In this document: positions 42,016-50,889 of the stretch, piece after piece
Layout: each line of letters begins with the position of its first letter
Numbering within the stretch: the stretch's first letter is position 1
Assembly (NCBI GenBank): GCA_947379975.1
Contig: CANCPF010000003.1
Span: 66,931-130,930 of the forward strand
Length of the DNA: 64,000 bases
Source: Methylophilaceae bacterium
GTDB taxonomy: Bacteria; Pseudomonadota; Gammaproteobacteria; Burkholderiales; Methylophilaceae
Reading direction: 5' to 3'
Notes under the pieces: model-generated
What the model was told of the DNA's origin: nothing
Seen by the model: only the letters and a program-made list of their open reading frames with translations
The model's database searches: none
Translations under genes and position numbers: made by a program

Positions 42016-42684
42016 TTACGCCTGGTAAAGCTGGTGATGTTTTATATAATCAATGACATTGTCGGGCATTAAATAGCGCGCAGATTGTTTAGCCGTGAGC
42101 TGATTACGTATCGCCGTAGATGAAATATCTAATGCTGTAATGGCCTGCGTAATCACATAACCCGCACTAGTTTGGTGTAAATCATCTATGTTATCTGTAT
42201 AGTGATTATGCAAAAATAACTTTAATACTTCAGGTAAAGGTGCTGCACTAATGGCCGTTGGCCGTTGTACCAAAGCAATGTGGCAGAGATTTATTATTTC
42301 CTCCCAGCGATGCCAAGTATGAAATTCACTAAATGCATCGCCGCCCAAAAACAACACCAAACTAGTTTCATCGTTTAATTCTGTGCGTAGGCTTTGTAAA
42401 GTGTCCACCATATAGGAAACGCCGCTTCTACATAATTCAGTATCATCAAATTTAAAATCTGTGTTGTCCGCAATGGCTAGTTTGACCATTTCAGCGCGAT
42501 CGGTTGCGCTCACACTGGGCGCTACTTTATGCGGAGGATTAGCGGCTGGAATAAAGCGCACTTCGTCGAGAGCTAGTGATTGAGCAAGTTCCTGCGCCAT
42601 GCGTAAATGTCCAAAATGTATTGGGTTAAACGTACCGCCCAACAGGCCAATGACAGCTCTTGACATAGATTGCGTACGCGCCAT
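42016..42684 (-). CDS. nadD: Nicotinate-mononucleotide adenylyltransferase
   Basis: 222 aa. It adenylates NaMN to NaAD in NAD synthesis. Nucleotidyltransferase signature GGTFNPIHFGHLRMA (about residues 15-29), FIPAANPPHK, and the C-terminal ISSTAIRNQL. It lies 11 bp after proA. The rsfS-rlmH pair that often follows nadD in betaproteobacteria is absent here; an M48 protease gene is next. A Met at residue 7 is an alternative start. Confidence 0.95.
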   Translation of the reverse strand: MARTQSMSRAVIGLLGGTFNPIHFGHLRMAQELAQSLALDEVRFIPAANPPHKVAPSVSATDRAEMVKLAIADNTDFKFDDTELCRSGVSYMVDTLQSLRTELNDETSLVLFLGGDAFSEFHTWHRWEEIINLCHIALVQRPTAISAAPLPEVLKLFLHNHYTDNIDDLHQTSAGYVITQAITALDISSTAIRNQLTAKQSARYLMPDNVIDYIKHHQLYQA

Positions 42685-42695
42685 TAATTGAGTAT

Positions 42696-43952
42696 TTAAG
42701 CTCGCACTTGGCCGTCGCCCAGTACAATATATTTGAGCGAAGTTAGACCTTCTAAGCCAACCGGTCCGCGTGCGTGCAACTTATCGGTTGAGATGCCAAT
42801 TTCAGCACCTAAGCCATATTCAAAGCCATCGGCAAAGCGGGTAGAGGCGTTCACCATTACGCTACTTGAATCGACTTCGCGTAAAAATCTACGCGCTTTG
42901 GTGTAGTTTTCCGTTACGATGGCTTCGGTATGTTGCGATGAGTGTTGGTTGATGTGCGCGATGGCTTCATCAAGGCCACTAACAACTTTACATGAAATAA
43001 TGGCCGCTAAATATTCCGTGTAATAATCTTGCTCAGTGGCAGGTTTAGCTTGTTTTACTAGCGCACAGGTTTCGCTGCAACCGCGTATTTCAATACCATG
43101 TGTGGTGAGCATGTCAGCAATTTTTGGTAGCATTTCATCAGCAACAGAGCGTGCGATCAATAAAGATTCAGTCGTATTGCAAGTGCCCAAACGCTGCGTT
43201 TTGCTATTTTCAACAATGCGCAAAGCTTTGTCAAAATCGGCATCATCATCTACATAAACATGGCAATTGCCGTCTAAATGTTTAATCACAGGAATGCGCG
43301 CATCGTTTGAAATGCGCTCAATCAAGCCCTTGCCACCGCGCGGAACAATCACATCTACATATTGTTTCATGGTGATTAATTCACCAACCGCCGCGCGGTC
43401 TGTGGTTTCGACCACTTGCACTGCTGTGGCTGGCAAGCCTACGGCGGCCAAGCCTTCATGGACTAATTTTGCTAATGCTTGATTGCAGTGAATAGCCTCG
43501 CTACCACCACGTAAAATCGCCGCATTACCAGACTTAATACATAAGCCTGCCGCATCTACCGTCACATTTGGCCGCGCTTCGTAAATAATACCGATCACAC
43601 CGAGTGGCACGCGCATTTTGCCTATTTGTATGCCGCTAGGTCTATATTTGAAATCAGACATTTCACCAATTGGGTCAGCAAGGTTGGCAATTTGCGTCAA
43701 GCCTTCAACCATGGTGTTGATGGATTTTTCACTAATAGTGAGTCTGTCTAACATGGCTTCATCAAGCCCGTTGGCGCGTGCGGCGTCTAAATCTAATTTA
43801 TTAGCTGCCAATAAGGTAGTTTTTTCACGCAAAATGGCTGCTGCAATATGTAGCAGTGCCTGGTTTTTAATATTGGTATCGGCACTTGCCATCAAGCGCG
43901 AGGCTTTGCGGGCTTCGATACCCATATTTTGCATGTAATTTTTAATATCCAT
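42696..43952 (-). CDS. proA: Gamma-glutamyl phosphate reductase
   Basis: 418 aa from the ATG at 43952. NADPH-dependent reduction of gamma-glutamyl phosphate, the second step of proline synthesis. Cofactor and substrate segments PLGVIGIIYEARPNVTVDA, LRGGSEA, and the catalytic Cys in RLGTCNTTES. The frame is open upstream to 44054, through a 15-bp tandem repeat that supplies in-frame ATGs at 43967 and 43982. I chose 43952 because the length then matches the family and homology begins right after it. Initiation from two or three sites is plausible. Confidence 0.93.
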   Translation of the reverse strand: MDIKNYMQNMGIEARKASRLMASADTNIKNQALLHIAAAILREKTTLLAANKLDLDAARANGLDEAMLDRLTISEKSINTMVEGLTQIANLADPIGEMSDFKYRPSGIQIGKMRVPLGVIGIIYEARPNVTVDAAGLCIKSGNAAILRGGSEAIHCNQALAKLVHEGLAAVGLPATAVQVVETTDRAAVGELITMKQYVDVIVPRGGKGLIERISNDARIPVIKHLDGNCHVYVDDDADFDKALRIVENSKTQRLGTCNTTESLLIARSVADEMLPKIADMLTTHGIEIRGCSETCALVKQAKPATEQDYYTEYLAAIISCKVVSGLDEAIAHINQHSSQHTEAIVTENYTKARRFLREVDSSSVMVNASTRFADGFEYGLGAEIGISTDKLHARGPVGLEGLTSLKYIVLGDGQVRA

Positions 43953-44015
43953 TAGTTTAATATCCATGATCTTTGTATCCATGTTTTTAATATAGATGAT
44001 GTTTATATCAATGTC
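43941..44015 (-). repeat. Five 15-bp tandem repeats at the holA/proA junction
   Basis: On the minus strand, five consecutive 15-mers approximate NNNATGGATATTAAA, starting 10 nt after the holA stop and running into proA. Translated in the proA frame they read DIDIN-IIYIK-NMDTK-IMDIK-LMDIK. The last three contain an ATG, each preceded by GGA from the previous unit about 10 nt upstream. The multiple-of-three unit keeps the frame when copies change. Confidence 0.8.
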
Positions 44016-44025
44016 TGATAGTGTT

Positions 44026-45039
44026 TTATCGCCCACGCACTCTAGCCAGCCCAAAACAAAGCCGAGAAATTTCTAGCCAAGCATCACCTAACATGACGCC
44101 TTTAGCCGTTCTGTCAATATCCGCTAGTTTTTGTAAGGCAGCTTCTAATTGGCGCAAATTTAATCTAGCCAGCGCCCGTTTGACTAATACTTGTTTGTCG
44201 CCATAAATGCGTGCGTTAGTCATGGCGTTCGTTAAATTTTCACCACGCGCTTCCGCTTGTTTAATGCGTACCAGAGGTCGTAGCGCCCACATCAGCGGAT
44301 TCATCACCGCCACTGCATTTTCGCCTTCATCTTGCAAACCTTGCAGAATACGCACTGTGCGTTCAGTATCACCGGCCAAAACTGCATCACCCAGTTGAAA
44401 AGCATCATAGCGCGATACGTTAAGTACCGCTTCACGCACAACTGCATCGCTTAACTCACCTTGTGGATAGAGTAAACCTAACTTCTGTACTTCTTGATCG
44501 GCTGCTAGCAGATTGCCTTCTATTTGATGTGCTAAAAACTCCAATGTTTGCTGGCTAGTGCTCTGGCCTTGTTGTGCGAGTCGGTTGGCAATCCATTTCG
44601 GTAAATGCGTGGCTTCCACTTCCTCTAGTGCAATCGTGACCGCTTTTTTCTCCAATGCAATAAACCAAGCACTACTTTTAGCCTCGCGCTCCAGTTTAGG
44701 TAGAATAATCACCACGCAAGTATCAGGTATTGCTTGATCGGCTAACGCTTGTAGCGCTTTTCCGCCATCAATGCCGGGTTTACCATTTGGAATATTAATT
44801 TCCAATAATCTGCGACTAGCAAATAGCGAGATTGATTGCCCATAAGCTTGAATTTGCTGCCAATTAAAATAGCGTTCAACCATTAAACTATTACGCTCAT
44901 CAAAGCCCTGCCGACGTGCCGCAGTACGAATCGCATCTAGGCTTTCGCGCTGCGCTAATGGTTCGTCACCCACTAAAACATAAAGTGCTTGTAAGCCTTG
45001 ATTTAAGTGGCTTGCCAGTTGGGCCGTTGCAAGACGCAT
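44026..45039 (-). CDS. holA: DNA polymerase III subunit delta
   Basis: 337 aa AAA+-like clamp-loader subunit that opens the beta clamp. Pattern: ALYVLVGDEPLAQRESLDAIR near the N-terminus, GNLLAADQEVQKLGLLYP mid-protein, and a helical C-terminal collar domain. Between lptE and proA on the minus strand, the normal leuS-lptE-holA-proA-nadD order. Starts 6 bp after lptE. Confidence 0.94.
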   Translation of the reverse strand: MRLATAQLASHLNQGLQALYVLVGDEPLAQRESLDAIRTAARRQGFDERNSLMVERYFNWQQIQAYGQSISLFASRRLLEINIPNGKPGIDGGKALQALADQAIPDTCVVIILPKLEREAKSSAWFIALEKKAVTIALEEVEATHLPKWIANRLAQQGQSTSQQTLEFLAHQIEGNLLAADQEVQKLGLLYPQGELSDAVVREAVLNVSRYDAFQLGDAVLAGDTERTVRILQGLQDEGENAVAVMNPLMWALRPLVRIKQAEARGENLTNAMTNARIYGDKQVLVKRALARLNLRQLEAALQKLADIDRTAKGVMLGDAWLEISRLCFGLARVRGR

Positions 45040-45045
45040 GGCTAA

Positions 45046-45567
45046 TTAATTAATTTCAGGCTTGATTGCCGTTAATCGGCGTAACACTTCTCGCACTGCA
45101 TCACTACGCATATCGGCCGCCAACTTGGCTTCTTCATCTAATTTTCCAAGTAAGGCATTATCGTTATATGAAAAATCGCGACGCGCTTGCACCGTTTGTA
45201 CTGCGCTCCAAGTAGGGCTGGCTGGCGCACGTGTTCTGAATTTTACGCTGTAATTCAATTCATATTCACGCACCACACCACCACCACTTAAAGACAAAAT
45301 ACGCTTCTCATTGATTTCGCCCATCATTTCTAGCAATAATTCGGCATCTTCAAGCTCTTTAACGACTTTAATGCCGTTGGTTTTAAGTGACTGGTTCAGT
45401 TCTCTAGAGATACTTAAGGTGCCACCTTGAATATAGAGTGTTTTAAACGACAAGTTAGCCACACCGCGCAGTTGAAATCCGCAGGCGGCAAGGCTTAAAC
45501 TTAGTAATAAAGTCAAACCTAGCCCAAGTTTGGTGAATCTGTTTTGATTAGTATGACTATTTTGCAT
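45046..45567 (-). CDS. lptE: LPS-assembly lipoprotein LptE
   Basis: 173 aa from the ATG at 45567, which is preceded by a strong AAGGAAA seven nt upstream. Longer in-frame starts (45588, 45675) overlap leuS and lack such a site. Signal peptide with lipobox SLAAC (Cys29), then GFQLRG, the family's first mature motif. LptE plugs the LptD barrel in the outer membrane. Its partner LptD is encoded 7 kb away on the same strand. Confidence 0.92.
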   Translation of the reverse strand: MQNSHTNQNRFTKLGLGLTLLLSLSLAACGFQLRGVANLSFKTLYIQGGTLSISRELNQSLKTNGIKVVKELEDAELLLEMMGEINEKRILSLSGGGVVREYELNYSVKFRTRAPASPTWSAVQTVQARRDFSYNDNALLGKLDEEAKLAADMRSDAVREVLRRLTAIKPEIN

Positions 45568-45631
45568 CGTTAATTTCCTTAATAGCATTGCCAAAACGGT
45601 ACTGTTAAAAACAGCACTTTTATTCACAATG

Positions 45632-48097
45632 CTATGCCACCACAATATTGATAAGTTTATTCGGCACCACGACAATTTTACGCACGGTCATATGTTCTTC
45701 TATGAATTTTTGCACAAAAGGTTGTGCTAGCGCTAATGTTTCTAGTGCTTCTTTGGCCTCAGTTTTCGCCACAGTAATGCTACCACGAAGCTTACCATTC
45801 ACCTGAATTACATAGTCTACGCTATCTTGTACCATTGCCGATTGATCTGCCATGGGCCAGCTAACTTCTAAAATATGGCTAGCAGGACAAAGCTCGGCCC
45901 ACATTGCCTGACAAATGTGCGGCACGATAGGCGACAGTAATAGCGCGACATTTTGTAGCACTTCTTGGCGTACTTGGCGCGAGGCAATATCAGTGCCTTC
46001 TATTTTAGTCAGTGCATTCATTAACTCCATCACTGATGAAATTGCGGTATTGAAACTGTGGCGACGGGCATAATCATCAGCCACTTTTTCTATGGTTAAA
46101 TGTAACTGTAAACGAATGCTTTTAAGTTCTGCGTTTAACTCTGCTGAAGAATTTTCAGTAGAATCTGCTGACGTGAAGGCGGTAATCTCACCAAGATTAA
46201 CATGATCATAAACGGCCTTCCAAAGTCTGCGTAGAAAGCGATTTGCCCCTTCTACACCGCTATCAGCCCATTCTAAACTTTGCTCAGGCGGCGCGGCAAA
46301 CATCATAAATAGCCGTGCTGTATCTGCCCCATAGTTATCAATTAACTCTTGTGGATCAACCGTGTTGCCTTTAGATTTACTCATTTTAGTGCCATCTTTT
46401 AGCACCATGCCTTGCGTGAGCAAGTTGATAAATGGCTCATCATTTTTAATTAAACCGACATCACGCATCAGTTTATTAAAAAAACGTGCATATAGTAAAT
46501 GCAAAATCGCATGCTCAATGCCGCCGACATATTGGTCAACTGGCAGCCAATAATTAGCGCGCTCATCAACCATTGCTGTGTGGCTATCAAAACTGGCGTA
46601 GCGGGCAAAATACCAAGAAGATTCAAAAAACGTATCTAAAGTATCGGTTTCACGCGTGGCTTTGCCGCCGCAAGTTGGGCAAGTAGTTTCGTAAAAGTTA
46701 GCATCTTTTTTAATGGGCGAACCTACCCCGTCCATGATGACATCTTCTGGCAATACCACTGGTAATTGCTCAACTGGCACCGGCACTTCGCCACAACATG
46801 CACAATGCACAATCGGAATTGGGCAACCCCAATAGCGCTGGCGTGAAATGCCCCAATCGCGTAAACGATATTGCGTGCGTTTTTTGCCTAGATTATCTGC
46901 GCTTAAAGCTGCTGAAATAGCATCTGAAGCTTGCTCAAAATTCAAGCCATCAAAGGTGCTGGAATTAAACAAAATACCATGATCAGTCATTGGCAAAGTG
47001 TCATCGTCAGTTTTTTGAATGACCGCTTTAATCGCCAAGCCATATTTATTGGCAAACTCAAAATCCCTGTCGTCATGCGCTGGCACGGCCATTACTGCGC
47101 CTTCGCCATAACTAGCCAATACGTAATTAGCGACCCAAACGGGTAATTTTTCGCCATTTAATGGATGAGTGACAAATAAACCAGTTGCCATGCCTTTTTT
47201 CTCAGCCGTTGCAACATCAGCTTCTGCTACGCTGCCGCGTTTGCATTCAGCGATAAAGTCAGCCAATGCTGGATTATTTTGCGCCGCTTGCGTTGCCAAT
47301 GGATGTTCTGCCGCTACAGCTACGTAAGTCGCGCCCATTAATGTATCTGGACGAGTGGTATAAACTTTTAAGTTGCCAGTTTGGCCGACAATCGGAAACT
47401 CAACTTCGCAACCAAAGCTTTTGCCTATCCAGTTACGTTGCATGGTTTTTACTTGTTCAGGCCAGCCGTCTAGCGTATCTAAATCATTGAGCAATTCTTC
47501 GGCATACGCGGTAATTTTCATAAAATACTGCGGAATTTCACGCTTTTCTACCAGCGCGCCACTGCGCCAGCCGCGACCATCAATTACTTGCTCATTTGCC
47601 AGTACAGTACCGTCAACAGGGTCCCAATTCACTGTAGACGTTTTTTTGTAGATTAGACCTTTTTTGAAAAGCTCAGTAAATAGCCACTGTTCCCATTTGT
47701 AGTATTCTGGCTTACAAGTGGCAATTTCACGGTTCCAATCTACGCCTAAACCTAATTGCTTAAGCTGCGTTTTCATATGCTCTATGTTTTCATAAGTCCA
47801 CTTAGCAGGCGCGGTTTCATGCTTAATCGCTGCATTTTCAGCTGGCAAGCCAAACGCATCCCAACCCATAGGCTGCATAACATTGAAGCCTTTCATTTTA
47901 TGAAAGCGGCTCAATACGTCACCAATAGTGTAATTGCGTACATGGCCCATGTGTAGGCGACCAGATGGATACGGAAACATGGATAAACAATAGTATTTTG
48001 GTTTATCGGAAGTTTCAGAGGCGGCAAATGACTGGTTGGCTTCCCAATAAGCTTGGGCGGATTGTTCGATGTCTTTGAAAGGGTACTGCTGTTGCAT
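45632..48097 (-). CDS. leuS: Leucyl-tRNA synthetase
   Basis: 821 aa class I synthetase with the CP1 editing domain. HIGH-type motif HMGH near residue 48 (PYPSGRLHMGHVRNYT), KMSKS near 571 (GTKMSKSKGNT), Zn-binding CPTCGG, and the editing-site TRPDTLMGATY. Full length, first gene of the leuS-lptE-holA-proA-nadD run. Confidence 0.98.
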   Translation of the reverse strand: MQQQYPFKDIEQSAQAYWEANQSFAASETSDKPKYYCLSMFPYPSGRLHMGHVRNYTIGDVLSRFHKMKGFNVMQPMGWDAFGLPAENAAIKHETAPAKWTYENIEHMKTQLKQLGLGVDWNREIATCKPEYYKWEQWLFTELFKKGLIYKKTSTVNWDPVDGTVLANEQVIDGRGWRSGALVEKREIPQYFMKITAYAEELLNDLDTLDGWPEQVKTMQRNWIGKSFGCEVEFPIVGQTGNLKVYTTRPDTLMGATYVAVAAEHPLATQAAQNNPALADFIAECKRGSVAEADVATAEKKGMATGLFVTHPLNGEKLPVWVANYVLASYGEGAVMAVPAHDDRDFEFANKYGLAIKAVIQKTDDDTLPMTDHGILFNSSTFDGLNFEQASDAISAALSADNLGKKRTQYRLRDWGISRQRYWGCPIPIVHCACCGEVPVPVEQLPVVLPEDVIMDGVGSPIKKDANFYETTCPTCGGKATRETDTLDTFFESSWYFARYASFDSHTAMVDERANYWLPVDQYVGGIEHAILHLLYARFFNKLMRDVGLIKNDEPFINLLTQGMVLKDGTKMSKSKGNTVDPQELIDNYGADTARLFMMFAAPPEQSLEWADSGVEGANRFLRRLWKAVYDHVNLGEITAFTSADSTENSSAELNAELKSIRLQLHLTIEKVADDYARRHSFNTAISSVMELMNALTKIEGTDIASRQVRQEVLQNVALLLSPIVPHICQAMWAELCPASHILEVSWPMADQSAMVQDSVDYVIQVNGKLRGSITVAKTEAKEALETLALAQPFVQKFIEEHMTVRKIVVVPNKLINIVVA

Positions 48098-48240
48098 GGC
48101 TAGGTATTCTTTAATATAAATTCAATATCAAAATTATACCTTGAAGCGCTTGATTTTGCTGGATTATGACTAGACTGAAGCGTGTAACGATGAACTTGTG
48201 ATGCAGGACTTATCTATACAATTTGAGCTCGGGTCTAACA

Positions 48241-48267
48241 GTGGGCAAATAAACCTAATTTGCCCAC
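48241..48267 (-). terminator. Perfect 10-bp hairpin after adk
   Basis: GTGGGCAAAT (48241-48250) pairs perfectly with ATTTGCCCAC (48258-48267) around 7 nt, 14 nt beyond the adk stop. No T-run follows on the minus strand, so it may stabilise the mRNA or need Rho. Confidence 0.5.
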
Positions 48268-48281
48268 CAAACTGTGCTTAG

Positions 48282-48935
48282 TTATTTCAAAGCCGCAAAA
48301 ATATTAGCCTTAATCGTTTCAAGCTCGCCTAAGCCGTTTATTTTTACATGTTTTGGCGCACCAACTGCACCGCTTTTTGCCCAGCTGCCGTAATATTCAA
48401 CTAGCGGTTCTGTTTGGTCGTGGTATTCAACTAAGCGCTTGTTGACTACATCTGGTGCTTCATCAGCGCGCTGTACTAGGTCTTCGCCTGTAATATCGTC
48501 TTTGCCTGCTACTTTTGGCGGATTAAATTTTACGTGGTAGGTGCGGCCGCTGGCTGGGTGGCTACGACGGCCTGTCATGCGTTCCATAATTGCGCTGTCT
48601 GGTACGTCGATTTCTACTACGTAATCAATCGTTACGCCTGCATTTTTCATCGCTTCAGCTTGGGGAATGGTGCGTGGAAAGCCGTCGAACAGGAAACCGT
48701 TTGCACAATCTGCTTCTTTAATACGCTCATTTACCATGCCAATAATCACTGCATCCGGCACTAAGCCGCCGCTATCCATAAAGCTTTTTGCTTCTAGGCC
48801 TAGTGCTGTGCCTGCTTTAACTGCTGCACGTAACATGTCACCGGTTGATATTTGCGGAATATTGAAGTGTTGTTTAATAAAGGTGGCTTGTGTACCTTTG
48901 CCTGCGCCAGGAGCGCCTAAAAGAATGATACGCAT
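48282..48935 (-). CDS. adk: Adenylate kinase
   Basis: 217 aa, long-form bacterial enzyme (AMP + ATP = 2 ADP). P-loop GAPGAGKGT (residues 7-15), AMP-binding STGDMLRAA, FDGFPRT, and a LID with ASGRTYHVKFNPPKV that lacks the four-Cys zinc site. Monocistronic between rsmA and leuS. Confidence 0.98.
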   Translation of the reverse strand: MRIILLGAPGAGKGTQATFIKQHFNIPQISTGDMLRAAVKAGTALGLEAKSFMDSGGLVPDAVIIGMVNERIKEADCANGFLFDGFPRTIPQAEAMKNAGVTIDYVVEIDVPDSAIMERMTGRRSHPASGRTYHVKFNPPKVAGKDDITGEDLVQRADEAPDVVNKRLVEYHDQTEPLVEYYGSWAKSGAVGAPKHVKINGLGELETIKANIFAALK

Positions 48936-49019
48936 AATGTTAAACCTTGAAAAGTAGTAAAATAAAAATTGGCGCTTATTATAACATTCGATGCCTGTGT
49001 TGCGAATGTTGAGCCATGG

Positions 49020-49820
49020 TTAAGCTTGTGTGAGGAAGTTGCTAATCTGCACAAAGTCTTCTACGCTTAAATTCTCTGCCCGCAGCTGTGAGTTGATATT
49101 TAGTGCGATAAAGCCATTGTCTTCGAGCAGGCCTTTTAGTGTGTTGCGTAAGGTTTTACGACGCTGACCAAAAGCGGCTAGTACCACTTTTGCAAACATC
49201 GCTTCATCTTTTGCGACAAATGGCAACGTAGCGTGCGGCACGCAACGCACAAAAGCCGATTCAACTTTTGGTGCGGGCTCAAACGCTTCTGGCGGCACGG
49301 TGATTAAATAATCCATTTTTAATCGGTATTGCAGCATCACACTCAAACGGCCATAGGCTGGGGTTGATGGATGCGCCACCATGCGTTCGACTACTTCTTT
49401 TTGCAGCATAAAGTGCATATCGCTAATATGTGACACGTTATCGAGCAAGTGGAACAGAATGGGCGTTGAGATGTTGTAAGGCAAATTACCTGTCACGCGT
49501 AAATTTTTGCCCGATATTTTATCTGCAAGCTGGGTGAAATCAAATTTCAGCGCATCAGCATTGTGAATTTCAATGGCGTTATTGCTATAGGCCGGCTTGC
49601 TATACTCGGTTTGCATCCAGGCGATAATGTCGCGGTCTACTTCAACTACATGTAAAAGTTTTAAACGTTGCAATAAGGGCTTGGTAAGCGCGCCTAAGCC
49701 TGGACCAATTTCCACCAAAAGATCGTCCATTTTTGGGGAAATGGCTTCTACTAAGCTCGCAATTACGCCTTGGTCTGTCAGGAAGTTTTGGCCGAAGCGT
49801 TTTTTTGCGATGTGTTTCAT
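49020..49820 (-). CDS. rsmA: 16S rRNA dimethyladenosine transferase (A1518/A1519)
   Basis: 266 aa. It dimethylates two adjacent adenines in helix 45 of 16S rRNA. FGQNFLTD (residues 9-16), SAM motif VEIGPGLGALTKPLL, and motif IV NLPYNISTPILFHLL. It starts 13 bp after pdxA in the lptD-surA-pdxA-rsmA operon. Confidence 0.97.
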   Translation of the reverse strand: MKHIAKKRFGQNFLTDQGVIASLVEAISPKMDDLLVEIGPGLGALTKPLLQRLKLLHVVEVDRDIIAWMQTEYSKPAYSNNAIEIHNADALKFDFTQLADKISGKNLRVTGNLPYNISTPILFHLLDNVSHISDMHFMLQKEVVERMVAHPSTPAYGRLSVMLQYRLKMDYLITVPPEAFEPAPKVESAFVRCVPHATLPFVAKDEAMFAKVVLAAFGQRRKTLRNTLKGLLEDNGFIALNINSQLRAENLSVEDFVQISNFLTQA

Positions 49821-49833
49821 GCGATGTATTTCA

Positions 49834-50859
49834 TTAGTTATGTAGGCTTTTTAATTTATTCTTCGCCAGCAATTTATTATTTGCCAGTGTAATCGCCAAC
49901 TCAATAGCCGCCAGCATACTGCCAATCTCGATTTTGCCAGTGCCGGCTAAATCTAAGGCGGTGCCGTGATCTACCGAGGTGCGAATGATAGGTAGGCCTA
50001 GTGTTACGTTAACACCTTCACCAAAGCTGGCATGTTTGAGTACTGGCAAACCTTGGTCGTGATACATGGCGAGCACAGCATCGGCTTCACTTAGATGGTG
50101 TTTGGCAAATAAAGTGTCTGCGGGTAATGCGCCTATCAGATTGAGGCCTTCGGTGCGCAGTTTTTCTAGCACAGGATTGATAATATCGATCTCTTCGCGA
50201 CCTAAATAGCCATCTTCACCCGCGTGTGGATTTAAGCCAGCCACTAAAATTCGCGGATTAGTTAAACTAAATTTATACACCAAATCGTGGTGCAGAATTC
50301 GTATGGTGGTTTCTAGGCTATTTTTAGTAATTGCAGTGGGTACATCTTTCAGGGCCAAATGCGTGGTAGCTAATGCTACACGCATATAGCCGCCAACTAG
50401 CATCATCACCACTTGCGGCGTGTTGGTTAGCTCTGCTAAAAACTCGGTATGGCCGCTAAAGGCAATGCCTGCATCGTTGATAATGCCTTTATGTACCGGC
50501 GCAGTTACCATGGCGTCGAACTGGGTTTTTACGCAGCCTAATCCTGCCGTGGTTAAAGTGTTAAGCACATATTGGCTGTTAACTGGATTGAGTATGCCAG
50601 CGATAACGGGGCTATTTAACGCCTGGTGCAAGACTATGAGGGAGCCATCACCATGATGTTGTTCTGTTGCACCTTCAACATAAGGGCTGATGGTTAAGGC
50701 TAATTTGAGTTGTGCTGCGCGTGCTTTAAGCATATCTGCATCGGCAATAATCACTATTTTGGCGCGCAGTGGTTTATGCGCCAACATCACGCATAAATCT
50801 GGCCCTATTCCAGCAGGTTCACCTGCGGTAATAGCGATGCAAGGTAATGTGCTACTCAC
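49834..50859 (-). CDS. pdxA: 4-hydroxythreonine-4-phosphate dehydrogenase
   Basis: 341 aa, GTG start. Pyridoxal phosphate biosynthesis; oxidises 4-phosphohydroxy-L-threonine. Conserved ITAGEPAGIGPD, the metal-binding His in APVHKGIINDAG and FSGHTEFLAE, LNPHAGEDGYLGREE, and AMYHDQGLPVLK. Usual position between surA and rsmA. Confidence 0.96.
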   Translation of the reverse strand: MSSTLPCIAITAGEPAGIGPDLCVMLAHKPLRAKIVIIADADMLKARAAQLKLALTISPYVEGATEQHHGDGSLIVLHQALNSPVIAGILNPVNSQYVLNTLTTAGLGCVKTQFDAMVTAPVHKGIINDAGIAFSGHTEFLAELTNTPQVVMMLVGGYMRVALATTHLALKDVPTAITKNSLETTIRILHHDLVYKFSLTNPRILVAGLNPHAGEDGYLGREEIDIINPVLEKLRTEGLNLIGALPADTLFAKHHLSEADAVLAMYHDQGLPVLKHASFGEGVNVTLGLPIIRTSVDHGTALDLAGTGKIEIGSMLAAIELAITLANNKLLAKNKLKSLHN

Positions 50860-50889
50860 TCGATTACGATACTTTTATTGAAAAGTTAA

